A stretch of 64,000 bases of DNA from Hordeum vulgare subsp. vulgare (GCF_904849725.1 NC_058522.1:236629084-236693083), one strand, 5' to 3'; shown: positions 1-11,269, numbered from the stretch's first letter. The notes: a model not told the origin generated them from the sequence alone. Program-made: numbers and translations.

Positions 1-391
1 ATCACCACAATTCTGCTAACACAAGAGCATTTTTAAAACAGGAAAGAGGCAACAAAGAAATATGGGCTTGAAATAAATAGGAGGGAGATAGTTTTGAACC
101 CTTATGCCACCACAAGCACTATTCCTATAACACATGCAAACAACTAGAGCTGCACCACACCACACATATCATAAATCCACACCATCACACAAGGTATCAC
201 ATCAACCCATAAGAACACAATGCAACATCACAAAGACATGGGCATGATATGATATGTTATGCATGCATGCAAGGAAGAAATACAAGGGACATCACATGAA
301 ATCATGAGCATGAACTCTCTCATGGCATTGACAAGGTGGTCACACATAAGAAGGTTCCCAAAAGGGAAGGTTACACCCTTGGGGCATTACA
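1..391 (-). repeat. 3' LTR, first 391 bp (rest outside window)
   Basis: Matches 10869-11259 almost base for base. The element-sense start is TGTAATGCCCC, read on the minus strand from 391. It directly follows a purine-rich stretch on the minus strand at about 392-405, the likely polypurine tract. Confidence 0.93.
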
Positions 392-428
392 AATTCTCCC
401 ACACTGCAAAAAGATCTCGCCCCGAGAT

Positions 429-1874
429 CTACGCGTGAAAGAATTCCGGAAATTGAGAACGGAGGTGATCCTCGCGTTCCCAAGTAGCCTCTTTATCGGA
501 ATGGTGTGACCATTGCACTTTGAGAAATTTGTCAGTCTTGTTACGGGTCTTGCGCTCAGTCGCCTCGAGAACCGCAACTGGATGCTCACGATAAGAAAGG
601 TCAGGCTGAAGGTCGATGTCTTGAAGATGAACAGTGCGCTCGGGGGTCTTGAAGCACCTCCGGAGCTGAGAAACATGGAACACATCATGGACATTTGCAA
701 AGTTTGACGGGAGCTCGAGCTGGTACGCAAGGTCGCCTCTCTTGCTGACCACTCTGAACGGACCAATGAAACGAGGCGTAAGCTTGCCTTTGATGCCAAA
801 GCGCTGCATACCCTTCATTGGCGACACCTTGAGATAGACGAAGTCATCAAGCTCATAAGACATGTCATGGTGCTTGCTATCATAATAGCTCTTCTGACAG
901 GACTGAGCTGCTCTGAGGTTGTCGCGAATGACCCGACACATCTCCTCAGCTTCTTCTATCAAATCATTCCCAAGGATCTGACGTTTGCCAGTCTCGGACC
1001 AGTTGAGCGGGGTACGGCACTTCCTGCCATAGAGAATTTGAAACGGAGCCTTGCCAGAACTAGCTTGATAACTGTTGTTATACAAGAACTCCGCAAAAGG
1101 CAGACAATCCTCCCACTTCATACCAAAAGAGATAACACAGGCTCTCAGCATATCCTCGAGAACTTGATTGACTCGCTCCACTTGACCACTAGTCTAAGGA
1201 TGGAACGCTGTGCTGAAGCGGATCTTCGTGCCCATTGCAGACTGAAAAGAGTCCCAGAACTTGGAAGTGAAGATACTTCCGCGATCCGAAGAGATCATCA
1301 TAGGCACGCCGTGCAAAGACACAATCCTGGAGGTGTACAACTCTGCAAGCTGCGCTGCTGAAATGGATTCCTTGACTGGAAGAAAATGAGCCACTTTACT
1401 CAACTTGTCGATGACGACGAAGATGTCATCATTACCCATCTTGGACTTCAGAAACCCGGTGACGAAATCTATCTCAATTTGATCGAACTTCCACTCGAGA
1501 ATCGGCAAAGGCTGCAAAAGACCCGTTGGACGTTGATGCTCTGCTTTCACCCTTCGACATACATCACATTCATTTACGAACTGAGCAATCTCACGCTTCA
1601 TACGAGTCCACCAAAAGGTCTATTTCAAGCCCGGGTACATCTTGGAGCTTCCAGGATGAATAGAGAGCAGAGAGTTATGAGCTTCCTCCATGATTACCTT
1701 TCTGAGATCACCTTTCGGGACGACAAGACGATCCTCGAAGAACAGTGTATATCTGGCATCAACAGTGAAGCACTTATACTTGGGAAGACTCTTTGCCACG
1801 CCAATCTTGACTTTTTTCACCATTGCATCAAGAAGTTGTGCTGCTCAGACCTGATCTTCCAAGGTAGGAGAGAT
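429..1874 (-). pseudogene. Integrase with C-terminal chromodomain (pol C-terminus)
   Basis: This is the integrase part of the chromovirus polyprotein, which inserts cDNA into chromosomes. In order: an HHCC-type zinc-binding region (HP..S near 1640, CDVCRRV near 1560); the DDE core with IDFVTGF near 1470, SSDRGS near 1290 and the glutamate in QVERVNQ near 1175; a GPF/Y-like segment (FIGPFRVVSKRG) near 740; and a short chromodomain near 430-570 (FLKVQWSHH followed by ATWERED). The chromodomain is thought to direct insertion to marked chromatin. In-frame stops near 1194, 1620, about 1845 and 1875 break it, and all fit C-to-T change at Gln or Arg codons. It shares its reading frame with the upstream pol and gag. 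Confidence 0.9.
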
Positions 1875-2639
1875 CTAAAGGTTTGCAAGAAATCCCTGAG
1901 GTACTAACTGAAGGTTGAGCTTCCTAAAAGGCTCACAAAGACCAGGCTGGAGAGGTTGCAGAATCATACTGTTGCAGTACACCTTCCTTCTCAAGGCATC
2001 TACCACGACATTAGCTTTGCCTGGCGTGTACTCAACACTCGGATTAAAATCCTGGAGCATTTCCACCCAACGTGTTTGCCGAAGATTCAGGTTAGGCTGA
2101 GTGAAGATGTACTTGAGACTCTTGTGATCAGTGAAAACTTCAACCTTACGTTCCAACAAGAGGTGTCTCCAAGTCATCAGAGCATGTACCACAGCTGCTA
2201 GCTCAAGATCATGCACAGGATAGTTCTTCTCCGTTGGCTTCAACTGCCTGGAGGTATAAGCAACCACCTTCTTCTCTTGCATCAGTACTGCACCAAGACC
2301 CTGGAGAGAAGCGTCGCAAAAGACCTGGTAAGGCTTGGAATCATCCGGAGGAACCAAGACCGGAGTGGAGGTAAGCTTCTCTTTGAGTGTGTTGATGGCC
2401 AACTGACACTCTGGAGACCAAGCATACTTAACACCCTTCTGAAGAAGACTTGAGAGCGGCTTCGCAATCTTCGAGAAGTTCTCAACGAACCTTCTGCAAT
2501 AGCTTGCGAGGCCGAGAAAGATTCGAAGTTGCTTCACATTCTGCGGAGGCTCCCATTCAACAATGGCCTGAACCTTGGACGGATCAACTTTAATGCCCTC
2601 GGCAGAGATAATGTGACCAAGATAGACGACTTCTTTCAG
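1875..2639 (-). pseudogene. Ribonuclease H region of the chromovirus polyprotein
   Basis: RNase H removes the RNA strand after reverse transcription. The segment begins with the RT connection ([19 protein letters not shown]) and carries the RNase H signatures [12 protein letters not shown] near 2320, [11 protein letters not shown] near 2190 and [11 protein letters not shown] near 2120. It then runs into the integrase linker ([13 protein letters not shown]). The frame is open except at its ends: a TGA near 2640, where relatives have Trp, and a TAG at 1875. The usual LSR triplet of the linker reads LRR here. It is in the same frame as the reverse transcriptase and integrase regions. Confidence 0.9.
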
Positions 2640-3785
2640 TCAGAACTCACACTTGGAAAAGTTGGCATACAACTTGTACTCTCTCGGCTTATCAAGCACC
2701 AATCTGAGATGTTCTTCATGTTCTTCCTCAGTTTCAGAAAAGACCAGAATGTCGTCGAGATAGAGCAAGACAAAGTCATTCTTGAACGGAGAGAATATGT
2801 AGTTCATAAATTGACAGAATGTCGGAGGAGCATTAGCCAGACCAAAAGATATGACCGTATACTCATACAAGCCAAAACTAGTCAAGAAGGCAGTCTTCGG
2901 AATAACTTCTTCGCGAATGCGAATTTGATGATAGCCCATTCTCCGATCAAGCTTGGAGAATACCTTGGCACCTTTCAATTGTTCGAACAACTCGGTTATG
3001 TTTGGAAGTGGATATTTGTTCGTGATTGTCTTCTTGTTCAATGGACGGTAATCGACACACAGCCGGTCCGTGCCATCCTTCTTCTTGACAAACACAACTC
3101 CACAGCACCACGGAGACGAGCTCGGTCTGATCAGACCCAAACGCTCCTGCTCATCGAGTTGCCTCTTAAGTTCCTTCAATTCTTCTGGACCCAGTTTGTA
3201 CGGTCGTTTGCACACCGGCTCGGTGCCTGGCTCAAGCTCAATCACAAATTCAACTTCTCGGTGCGGAGGCATGCCTGGCAGCTCTTCAGGAAACACATCT
3301 TCATATTCGCAGACCACTGGGACTTGCAAAATAGGATTAATCTCACCCTTTTCATTCAAAGAGAACAGACGGATTGTATCATCACGCGCCGTGAATATAA
3401 TCACGTCCTCCAAAGAGTGGGTAAGCTTCACTTCTTTAGCTTCACAATCAATTGATGTCTTGTTCATGGCCAGCCAGTCCATACCAAGGATCAAGTCAAT
3501 GTCGGAATTTCCCAAGACAATAGGAGACGCCAGAAAAGAATAACTGCCTATCTTGATAGAAGCATCCGGAACCAACATGTGAGAACTCATGCGCATGCCC
3601 GGAGAAACCACACGGAAGGGACTATCCAAATGAATTGCAGGAATATCATGCTTAGCAATGAAAGGCTTGGAGACGAAGCAATGCGATGCACCATAATCAA
3701 ATAACACTTTAGCAGGAGTATCACTAACGTGGAGGTTACCCATGATCACATCTGACCAGTTTTCTGCCTCAGCCGCATTCACCAT
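2640..3785 (-). pseudogene. Aspartic protease and reverse transcriptase
   Basis: The longest uninterrupted block of this polyprotein, 381 codons. The pepsin-like retroviral protease has its active-site loop at 3690-3698, but it reads Asp-Tyr-Gly where D(T/S)G is expected, so the protease is probably inactive. The flap and ILGMDWL motif follow near 3480. Reverse transcriptase follows: the entry segment with SSSPW near 3110, VDYRPLN near 3050, [11 protein letters not shown] near 2950, [10 protein letters not shown] near 2835, and the catalytic YLDD at 2751-2762. The block ends at a TGA where relatives have Trp. All RT catalytic residues that I can see are retained. Confidence 0.92.
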
Positions 3786-3814
3786 GTTGACTCGAGCTGA
3801 TCTTGGGTTGAACT

Positions 3815-4877
3815 TTACAAGAGCATTACTTGGAGGTTTGCCTGGAGGAGGAGGTGGCAGACGGAGCTGAGAAGTACACTTGTTGGCATAATGACCCTTA
3901 TGCCCACACTTGTGACAAGTAACATATGTTGTCTGCCGGTACTGAGTCTGAGGAGGCCCTTGCTTCTGATGCTGGAATTTCTGCTAAAAGACAGGGTTGG
4001 GTGGGTGGGAAGAACCACGGCCACCAGAGTGCTTGAGCTGCTGCGAGTGCCGACGAGGAGGAGGAGACACCCAAAACTTTTGTTTCTTTTGAACCACCTG
4101 AGTAGAGGAAGAGCTGGAATCTCTGAAGCGCTTCTTAGAAATCTCCACCCTGAGAAAGGCTGCCTCTGCTTTGAGAGCTAAGTTGTAGAACTTGTTGAAC
4201 TCCTCAGGATCGTGCAAAGCAAGAGCTAACTGCAAATCTTCTTTCAAGCCACCTCTGAACTGATAAATCTTGCTCTTTTGATCAGGGATATCCTGCAAGG
4301 CGTATCGGGCTAGCTCGTGGAACTAAACGTTGTACTTGTACACAGAATTGCCACCCTGCTTCAAACGCCTGAACTTCTCACGCATTTCCTCCACAAAGCT
4401 GGAAGGAATGTAGTGGGACCTGAAGTCACGGCAGAACTCATCCCAAGTAATCACTCTAGCGCCTCTGGAGTCCTTCAGCTGTTGCCACCAGATAGAAGCC
4501 TGCCTCTTCAACTGGAATGTTGCAAATTTGACAAAATCCTCAGGATGAACATTGCTACACTCGAAATGCTTGTTCATATCACGGATCCAATCCTCTGCAT
4601 CAAATGGCTGGTCATAGGAAGTGAAAGTCTTTGGCTCATTCGACAGGAACTGACTCAGATTAGCAAACTGATTGCCACCATGTTGGAAATTGCCTTGCTG
4701 CTGGTTAGCTCTCTCTAGCAACAACTGTAGCAGCATCTGAGTGTTTGCATTAGTAGCAGCCATCACCGCTTGCCAAGCCTTAGCAGGAGGAGGCGGCGGC
4801 GGAGGAGGATTCTCCGGAGGAGGAGGTGGTGGCAGCACATCCCCACGCACTGGGTTCTGACGAGTCAGTGGAGTCAT
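3815..4877 (-). pseudogene. Gag (capsid and nucleocapsid) of the chromovirus
   Basis: Gag packages the element RNA. I start it at the ATG at 4875-4877 (MTPLTRQNPVRG) because the open frame upstream lacks gag character. The N-terminus has two proline runs, encoded by a GGAGGAGGCGG-rich stretch at 4790-4840. The retrotransposon gag core follows (FDAEDWIRDM near 4590, WWQQL near 4480). A CX2CX4HX4C zinc knuckle lies at 3876-3917 ([14 protein letters not shown]). Stops at 4323-4325 and near 3984 both fit CAG-to-TAG change. The frame is continuous with protease, so gag and pol were one ORF. Confidence 0.9.
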
Positions 4878-4934
4878 CCTCAAGACGGACAACACATTAG
4901 CCCACAAAATAAATTGAAGATATTGTTGAATCAA

Positions 4935-5917
4935 AATGTCAGGAATATCTGAACAGGAAATAACAATTGCACTCGAAGAAAATAGTAAGAATGCTTCCTC
5001 AAAGTGACGGTCGACAAAATTTTGATTAAGACCACTTCAAACAAGTATGAGCTAGAACTTCTTGGAACAAAGATATGATCAATATTTCATCCGATATCTT
5101 CATGGATAAGATCGCACGGGCTCGAATTTATAGTAGCCATCCTGTGCAAGGTAGTGCACACGACATACGAAGTATCCCCGAGTCGTAGCGAGCTACAAGG
5201 ACTCTTTAAGACACAACGAGAACCGCTGTAAGACGACCGTGAACAAACACACCCACTGAACATCGAATCCCAACCTTAATCATACATCTGTAGGAAGATA
5301 GTCCTATAAGATACTACTTCATATCCCACCTATGAATTCCCGAAATAACTGGTCATGCAATCTGGTACACGGATACAAGGAGTAATATCACACAACTCCT
5401 AAACTAACCCGTCACCTGTATCACATCCTTCAACACACAACCAGCATCTCGGACCTTCATCTACTACAGATCCTCATGATCACAACGATACCAAGTATGG
5501 CAGTACTCCCGAACAATCTGCACCAGTACTGGGGACATCGGGGTAATCTCACCACTACCGGTACTGAAGCAATAACAAACATCCTTCGTTCTTAGATACT
5601 CAGAAATCTGAATGATGGCGATGTGCGCAAGAATCCCATGGAGCTTAACTCCCCGGAAGAAATCAAGGCAGACAGGAGGCACCAAGACAAAACTCCATCA
5701 CATCGAAATCATATAGATTTCACAAATACCCGCGCGATCCTAAAAAATATTTTGAGCGAGAAGAGGAGTAGAATAAAGATTTCCTAAGTCGGGAACCTCA
5801 CCAGAGCATGGAAGAGGAGAAAAAAGAATCCTACTCTCCGATATAACTAAGACTCAAAACATTTTAGTAGACTCGACTCGGCCAAGTACGATCACACAAA
5901 GGCTCCTATGGTCATAA
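4935..5917 (-). other. Untranslated leader of the chromovirus
   Basis: About 1 kb between gag and the primer site. I see no convincing coding sequence; the 73-codon minus-strand ORF at 5464-5685 has no recognisable motif. It probably holds packaging signals. Confidence 0.6.
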
Positions 5918-5931
5918 GGCTCTGATTACCA
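5918..5931 (-). promoter_or_regulatory. Primer-binding site (initiator Met tRNA type, one extra base)
   Basis: The minus strand reads TGGTAATCAGAGCC, which matches the common plant TGGTATCAGAGCC with one inserted A. It lies three bases inside the 5' LTR end at 5935, the expected place for minus-strand cDNA priming. Confidence 0.85.
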
Positions 5932-8900
5932 ACTTGGTAACGACTAAGATGCGGTCCTTTCCGATTTGGGGATCGAGGCCGCGAATTGGAAAGAAGCGCG
6001 TCTAAGCATTTCGCAAACATGGTAACATAGCACATACATAAATAATAGAGGAATGACAATAAGGGATTCAACTGTCATCTCATAAATATCTCAGAGTTAC
6101 ATCACGAATTCAAACAAGGTAGTTCCGCTACGGACTACAAAACAAGGGAAATGACTATGCTACCCTGCATGCTTGCCCATGATCACGGCCATGCCTCAAT
6201 CTTCTGGATAATTCACGTACAGGCGATCGTTCTCCTCATCGTACTGCCACGCCAGCTGCGTGCCGTCGGGATCACCTGTCTCGGGGGTACCTGAACCTGT
6301 TGGTGTTGTGAAGGAATCTGTGAGCCACGGGGACTCAGCAATCTATGACCTCGGTGCCAGAACTAGTCAAGTTATTAGGTTGGATAGGTGGAGTATTTAG
6401 GTTGCAGCATCCTAAGCTTAATATGGTGGCTAACTTACGTAGAACTCATATGAAGGTGGTCTATACTAGCGGTTGATGATAGATTATCACTAAGTGATCC
6501 TCAACACCTATCTACGTCAATCATAACCCCACCATGTTCCCTATGAAAGAGAGATCTTAGAAGGGGACAGTCACGGTTACGCACACAGTTGGCAATTTTA
6601 TTAGCTTATGTTTAAGTTATCTAATACCGGTTGTTAGCAAAATATTCCAAGTTGCCACATAACCGCGGGCACGGCTTCCCGAAAGATTAAACCCTGCAGG
6701 GGTGCTCCAACTAGTCCGTTACAAACGTACACGGGCCGCAAAGTAATCCTCTATCACGAACCTCATGATCTCGTCAGATTCCTTAGAGGAAAACCTCAAC
6801 TCTGGGGAGAACCAAAGCTTCATCGGGATTCCTATACGCAAGATATATCGCTAAGGTAAGACAAGACTAGCAGGACCTCCCGACGTGTCAACGACCCTGA
6901 TAAGAGCCGCGTATTTCTGTCTCAGGACACGCCGGATGAGCGATGGTTACCATGCCAAAACACCGAGTTGCCCCGGGGAGCGTAATAAGCTCCTCTGGGT
7001 TGGACCAACACTCATGAGGAGCACTGGCCCGGGTTGTAGATTAAATTCCTCGGGGTAGCTATTCCCTATATAGATTATTATTAAGTGATTAGCAAATTAA
7101 CACCAATGTTGGGTCCTGCCGGACAAGTCTTAACACTGCGCGATTTATCGAGGGGTCCCCATAACAACCCCGAACGTGTTAGGAGCGATCAATATGGAAT
7201 CAAACACCGGTAGCCGGTAACTATGGCGGCAATAACGGAACAAAACACCCGGCAAAAGGCTAGGCCTTTCGTTATTTACCAAATATATAGGTGCACTAAT
7301 TAACTAACAGAATTAAGATTATGATATCAAACTCATGTTATCACATGAGGCCAAGCACCTGGATCTAGCAACGCTAACATTAGTAGCTGAGCAAGCCTAC
7401 TTAGCCAATCAAGATTTGCTAGGAAGGGATAAGTGTTTGGTTTCATGGCATTTTAGGAGGCAATTATTTCAGTGGTAGGCAGCGAGCATATGATGGAACA
7501 AACGTAATCTAGCATGACAAGTCTAGAGATGGAATCAAGGTCATATCATCTTGCTTGTGATATCCTCAGTTTGGAACGGTTCTTGATCGTCCTGCACGTA
7601 CTCTCTTCATTCTCCGATCCCGGTGCTACCCAACATAACAATAACATCCAATGAACAGCAGCACCTCAATATGCAGCAAGCACATGATGCATGAGATGAA
7701 TATGAGCATGCATCACTATTACTATCACTAGCACAAGCATGAGAAGTAATACATGTTCCTGGACAGAAATGCATTCTAAGCTAACTTGACATGCATGATA
7801 ATGACATGATCAGATGCATCTCGAGAAAACAATGCAAAAGCATATATAGAACATTACAATCGGAGCTACGGATCAATGGGAATCAACAAAACAAGATATG
7901 AAGAGCTACGTGTCAAATTCATCACAACCCACTCCAAAGGCATATCTCTGGTATTTCCAGGAAGCCAAGACATATAAAAAACCAACATGGCTGGGGTGGA
8001 GCAAAGAAGAACACCACATCATCAACTAAGCACTCACAATCATCAAAACATCAAAACTACCCAATCTGTCGTAAACTGCATCATTGCACTTTGTGAGCTA
8101 CATGCAAAGCACCTACAGCCACCTAAACATGCCAAATAAGATACGTGGTTGTAGCTATACAAGATTACTACAAGCACAAGCAAAAATCTCACACAAAGGA
8201 GCTAAACACGGAAAGTTACAAAGCTGCAAACTTGCCCAAAAATATCAGATTTCAGGGACTTAGTGAAAATTCCAGATTCTCGCTATCTGTTTATCCTATG
8301 AAGCATTTTGACAGCAGTCAAAACAATATCTACAGGACTCCAAATAGAATGAAAATTTACAGGGATCTAGACAAACATATAAGCTTCAACTTTCCAGTTG
8401 AAAGCTAAGGCTGATCACAACACATTGACCTGCACAACCTCATCGACAGGAGAAGAAAATATAAACAGATTCTCACACCTAGTGAAAATCTCATCTGGAA
8501 TTTCAGCCACATGCCTACTTCAAATGGGCACAACTTGCACATATGGATTCCTAGGCATGAAAAAAAACCAATATGTGGTAGAGGGGGTCACCCTCTACTA
8601 CCACAACCAAGAATCAAACTCTTGGGCACACCACAACTCATGGAACCAAGCTCTAAACATAGAACAAATCTGAAATAAGTCATTTTCAGAAAGTGGTCCA
8701 ATGGAAAAAATGACTTCACCAATGGATTCCTGGGATCTTTCTACCCCAAAAGCATATATAAAACCTATGCACTTGCTTGGAACAAATGAGCACAAACTAG
8801 AGAAGAAAAACTACATAGAATCATATGTAGTGAATAGTGCTACATCACATGTGCAAAATCATTAGAGAAAATCCTACACGGGCTCTTGCACATGACCACA

Positions 8901-9097
8901 ACATCAATGGGGGTACATGAGGGGTAGACCTCATGCCTAGGTGCCTTGGCACTTTACCAGACCATCACTAGCAACAAGCACAACACCATACAACACCTAC
9001 ACATGAAATAGAGGAATCCACCTAGTTGACACCAAAGATACTACCCCTACTATATAAGCAAGAACATGGGCACATCAAGGTCAACATGGCTTGGGCA

Positions 9098-9176
9098 TAT
9101 GTATGGCACACACACACATGCACACACACGCACAAGGTATGTGGGGAGGGGTAACCCATCCACACACACACACCAC
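9098..9176. repeat. Interrupted (CA)n microsatellite
   Basis: Two runs of CA/TG dinucleotides with CATG and CACG interruptions, inside the long LTR. Confidence 0.85.
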
Positions 9177-9514
9177 ACTCATGAGTTCACTAGCATAAAC
9201 CACATCCTACCTAAAACTAATAAGATGTATCTACACATGCTGCACTAGTGCTAACTCACACAACCTCATGCACATAAACTTACAAGCTAACAAAACAACC
9301 TACTCATCTCCCCGTTCTAAGTACAAATACACAAACACACAAGTGCACCACCATGGATTCACATAGCTAGCCAAACTACAACACTCCCTTGCTGGACTGA
9401 GAGAAGGGAAAAATATATATGTCCTCATGTGCAAACTCACGCAATGCGATAATGAAAAGGGCTGCAAGAAATTAAAACAGGAAGGAAAAAAATACAAGAT
9501 ACAAGGAAAAGAAA

Positions 9515-9590
9515 AGGGATAGGTTCTGGGATCGAACCCCAGACCTACTGGCACTCAACTCTGTTACACACCACTGGGCTGAGATGCCCC
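9515..9590 (-). other. tRNA-like module (A box and B box) inside the LTR
   Basis: On the minus strand, an A-box-like stretch (TCAGCCCAGTGGT, 9570-9582) is followed 31 nt later by a perfect B box, GGTTCGATCCC (9528-9538). That is the spacing of a tRNA gene or tRNA-derived SINE head. A TTTT run lies just downstream, near 9511-9516. I could not fold a clean cloverleaf by eye, so this is a tRNA-derived or tRNA-like sequence rather than a functional tRNA gene. A further A-box-like stretch lies at 9633-9644. Confidence 0.5.
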
Positions 9591-9666
9591 TGCTCGACAG
9601 AGCAGAGCAGTCTAGCAGGACAAGTACTCTGCTGCACTACGCTACTATGCCGAAGGGAAATAAACC

Positions 9667-9748
9667 AAAAAAAGGGGTGCCGAGGGGGGGATCGAACCCA
9701 CGACCTCTCAACACGCAACAACAGCATGCTACAACTACGCTACGAACG
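9667..9748 (-). other. Second tRNA-like module with T7 run downstream
   Basis: On the minus strand the A-box-like TAGCGTAGTTGT (9731-9742) matches TRGCNNAGYNGG at 11 of 12 positions. The B box GGTTCGATCCC at 9688-9698 lies 32 nt downstream. The stretch before the B box (AGGTCGTGGGTTCGATCC) has the look of a tRNA variable loop plus T arm. A run of seven T (9667-9673) follows directly, like a Pol III terminator. Acceptor-stem pairing is poor by eye, so a working tRNA is unlikely. Confidence 0.55.
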
Positions 9749-11269
9749 GGAGTCTGACTGAGAAGGGGGGTCTGCTCTTTTGAGCACCCCTTCGGGATCC
9801 ATCGATGAACCACAGCGGCCGGAACAGGGGAGCTACCTCGCCGGCGACACACGCTAAATCGAGCACCGGCTCGTTGATGGAAGGACCCCCATGCGTCCAC
9901 GGTTCCATTTCCTATGCTAAGTTTGCTCGAGAAGAACCACAGCTACGCCTCTACGGTGCACGGCGGCGCCGGCGACAGGGAGCAGCACGGTGGCGATCCT
10001 ACGGCTCCTACACGTGATCTATGACAGGGAAGGGGGAAGAGGAGGATCTGCTCACCCCACAACCGAAGAGATCGAGCCGGCCAGAGAGGAAGCAGAGGAC
10101 GGCAAGGAAGAAGTCGCGTCGGAGAGGTTCGTCGAAGCGGAAGGAGACATCGATGAAGTAGGGGAAGAAGACACGATGTCGATGTCCTAGCCGCGGGAAT
10201 GGGTTTCCACGAGGTCCCGTGAGCTCGCCGTCGCCTTGGAGAGGAAGCAGAGCCACAGCATCAACGGCGGTGAGCTCCTTCACGATCCGGCCATGGCGGA
10301 TGCGCCCTCCTCTTACCTGAGGCCGTCGACAGAGAAGAGAGGTAGATGGGAAGAAGTGGCGGCGGAGGAAGAGGAACCCTAGCCTTTGGCATGGACGCCA
10401 AGGTGGATTAAATAGGGGAAGGAGAGGAGAGGGACGCGGCACGGCCATGTGCACGAGGTGCTCCGGTGGAGAGCAGAGAGGGGAAGATGAGTCGCTGAGA
10501 GGAGGGCCCCGGTGTCGAGCTGGAAAGGAGGAAGACGAGGAACGTCGCGCGGGCTCGTGCGTGAGAGAGAGAAGTGGGCCGGCCTGTGGGAGTAAGCCCA
10601 CAGGTGGCGACACATAAGAGGAATTAACCCGTGGAGCATGTACTATTTACAGAAAGAACCAGAGAAGAAATAAAGCACACAAGAAAATACTGGGGATAAA
10701 AACAAAACAAAAATACCCCTGTTCATGATAATTCATGACCTATTTGAATAAAGTGTAAAATGGATATTAGGGGCAAATGAATATTTACAAAACAGAATTA
10801 TATGGCTGTTTTGTAATTATTTTGCACCTTTTGAAAACACCTTTTAAAACAGAAACTCCACATTTCAAAATCACCACAATTCTGCTAACACAAGAGCATT
10901 TTTAAAACATGAAAGAGGCAAGAAAAAATATGGGCTTGAAATAGATAGGAGGGAGATAGTTTTGAACCCTTATGCCACCACAAGCACTATTCCTATAACA
11001 CATGCAAACAACTAGAGTTGCACCACACCACACATATCATAAATCCACACTATCACACAAGGTATCACATCAACCCATAAGAAGACAATGCAACATGACA
11101 AAGACATGGGCAAGATATGATATGTTATGCATGCATGCAAGGAAGAAATACAAGGGACATCACATGAAATCATGAGCATGAACTCTCTCATAGCATTGAC
11201 AAGGTGGTCCCACATAAGAAGGTTCCCAAAAGGGAAGGTTATACCCTTGGGGCATTACAATTGATCTCC

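Larger units (their letters stand above)
1..11259 (-). mobile_element. Chromovirus LTR retrotransposon (Ty3/gypsy, Tekay-like), 3' LTR cut by window edge
   Basis: Order on the minus strand is 5' LTR (5935-11259), primer-binding site, about 1 kb of leader, gag, protease, reverse transcriptase, RNase H, integrase, chromodomain, polypurine tract and the start of the 3' LTR (391 down to 1). That gene order plus a C-terminal chromodomain defines a plant chromovirus; a Tekay-like placement is inferred from the long LTRs and initiator-Met-type primer site. The whole polyprotein lies in one minus frame with only in-frame stops. Over the 391 bp where both LTRs can be compared I count roughly a dozen differences, which suggests an insertion on the order of one million years old if the usual grass LTR rate holds. 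The element splits a TAT-type element; the right target duplication would begin at 11260 (attga). Confidence 0.93.
5935..11259 (-). repeat. 5' LTR, unusually long (5.3 kb)
   Basis: Bounded by TG and CA: plus strand TGGTAACGAC at 5935 and GGCATTACA ending at 11259. The outer 391 bp matches the left-edge copy. The inside is AT-rich apart from a GC-rich island at about 9,800-10,600 and a (CA)n tract near 9,100. A block at about 6,480-7,260 is clearly related to the solo LTR at about 55,200-55,960. Two tRNA-like modules lie at about 9,515-9,750. No host gene is seen; the ORFs in the GC island are probably chance. Confidence 0.9.

Noticed and set aside
867..3543. Plus-strand ORFs of 60-308 codons across the first chromovirus pol
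   Set aside because: Antisense shadows of the minus-strand polyprotein frame.
9515..9748. Functional tRNA genes
   Set aside because: A and B boxes are present but acceptor and anticodon stems do not pair well by eye. Kept only as tRNA-like modules.
10008..10613. 201-codon minus-strand ORF in the first chromovirus LTR
   Set aside because: GC-rich LTR island, low-complexity product, overlapped by other open frames, no recognised motif.
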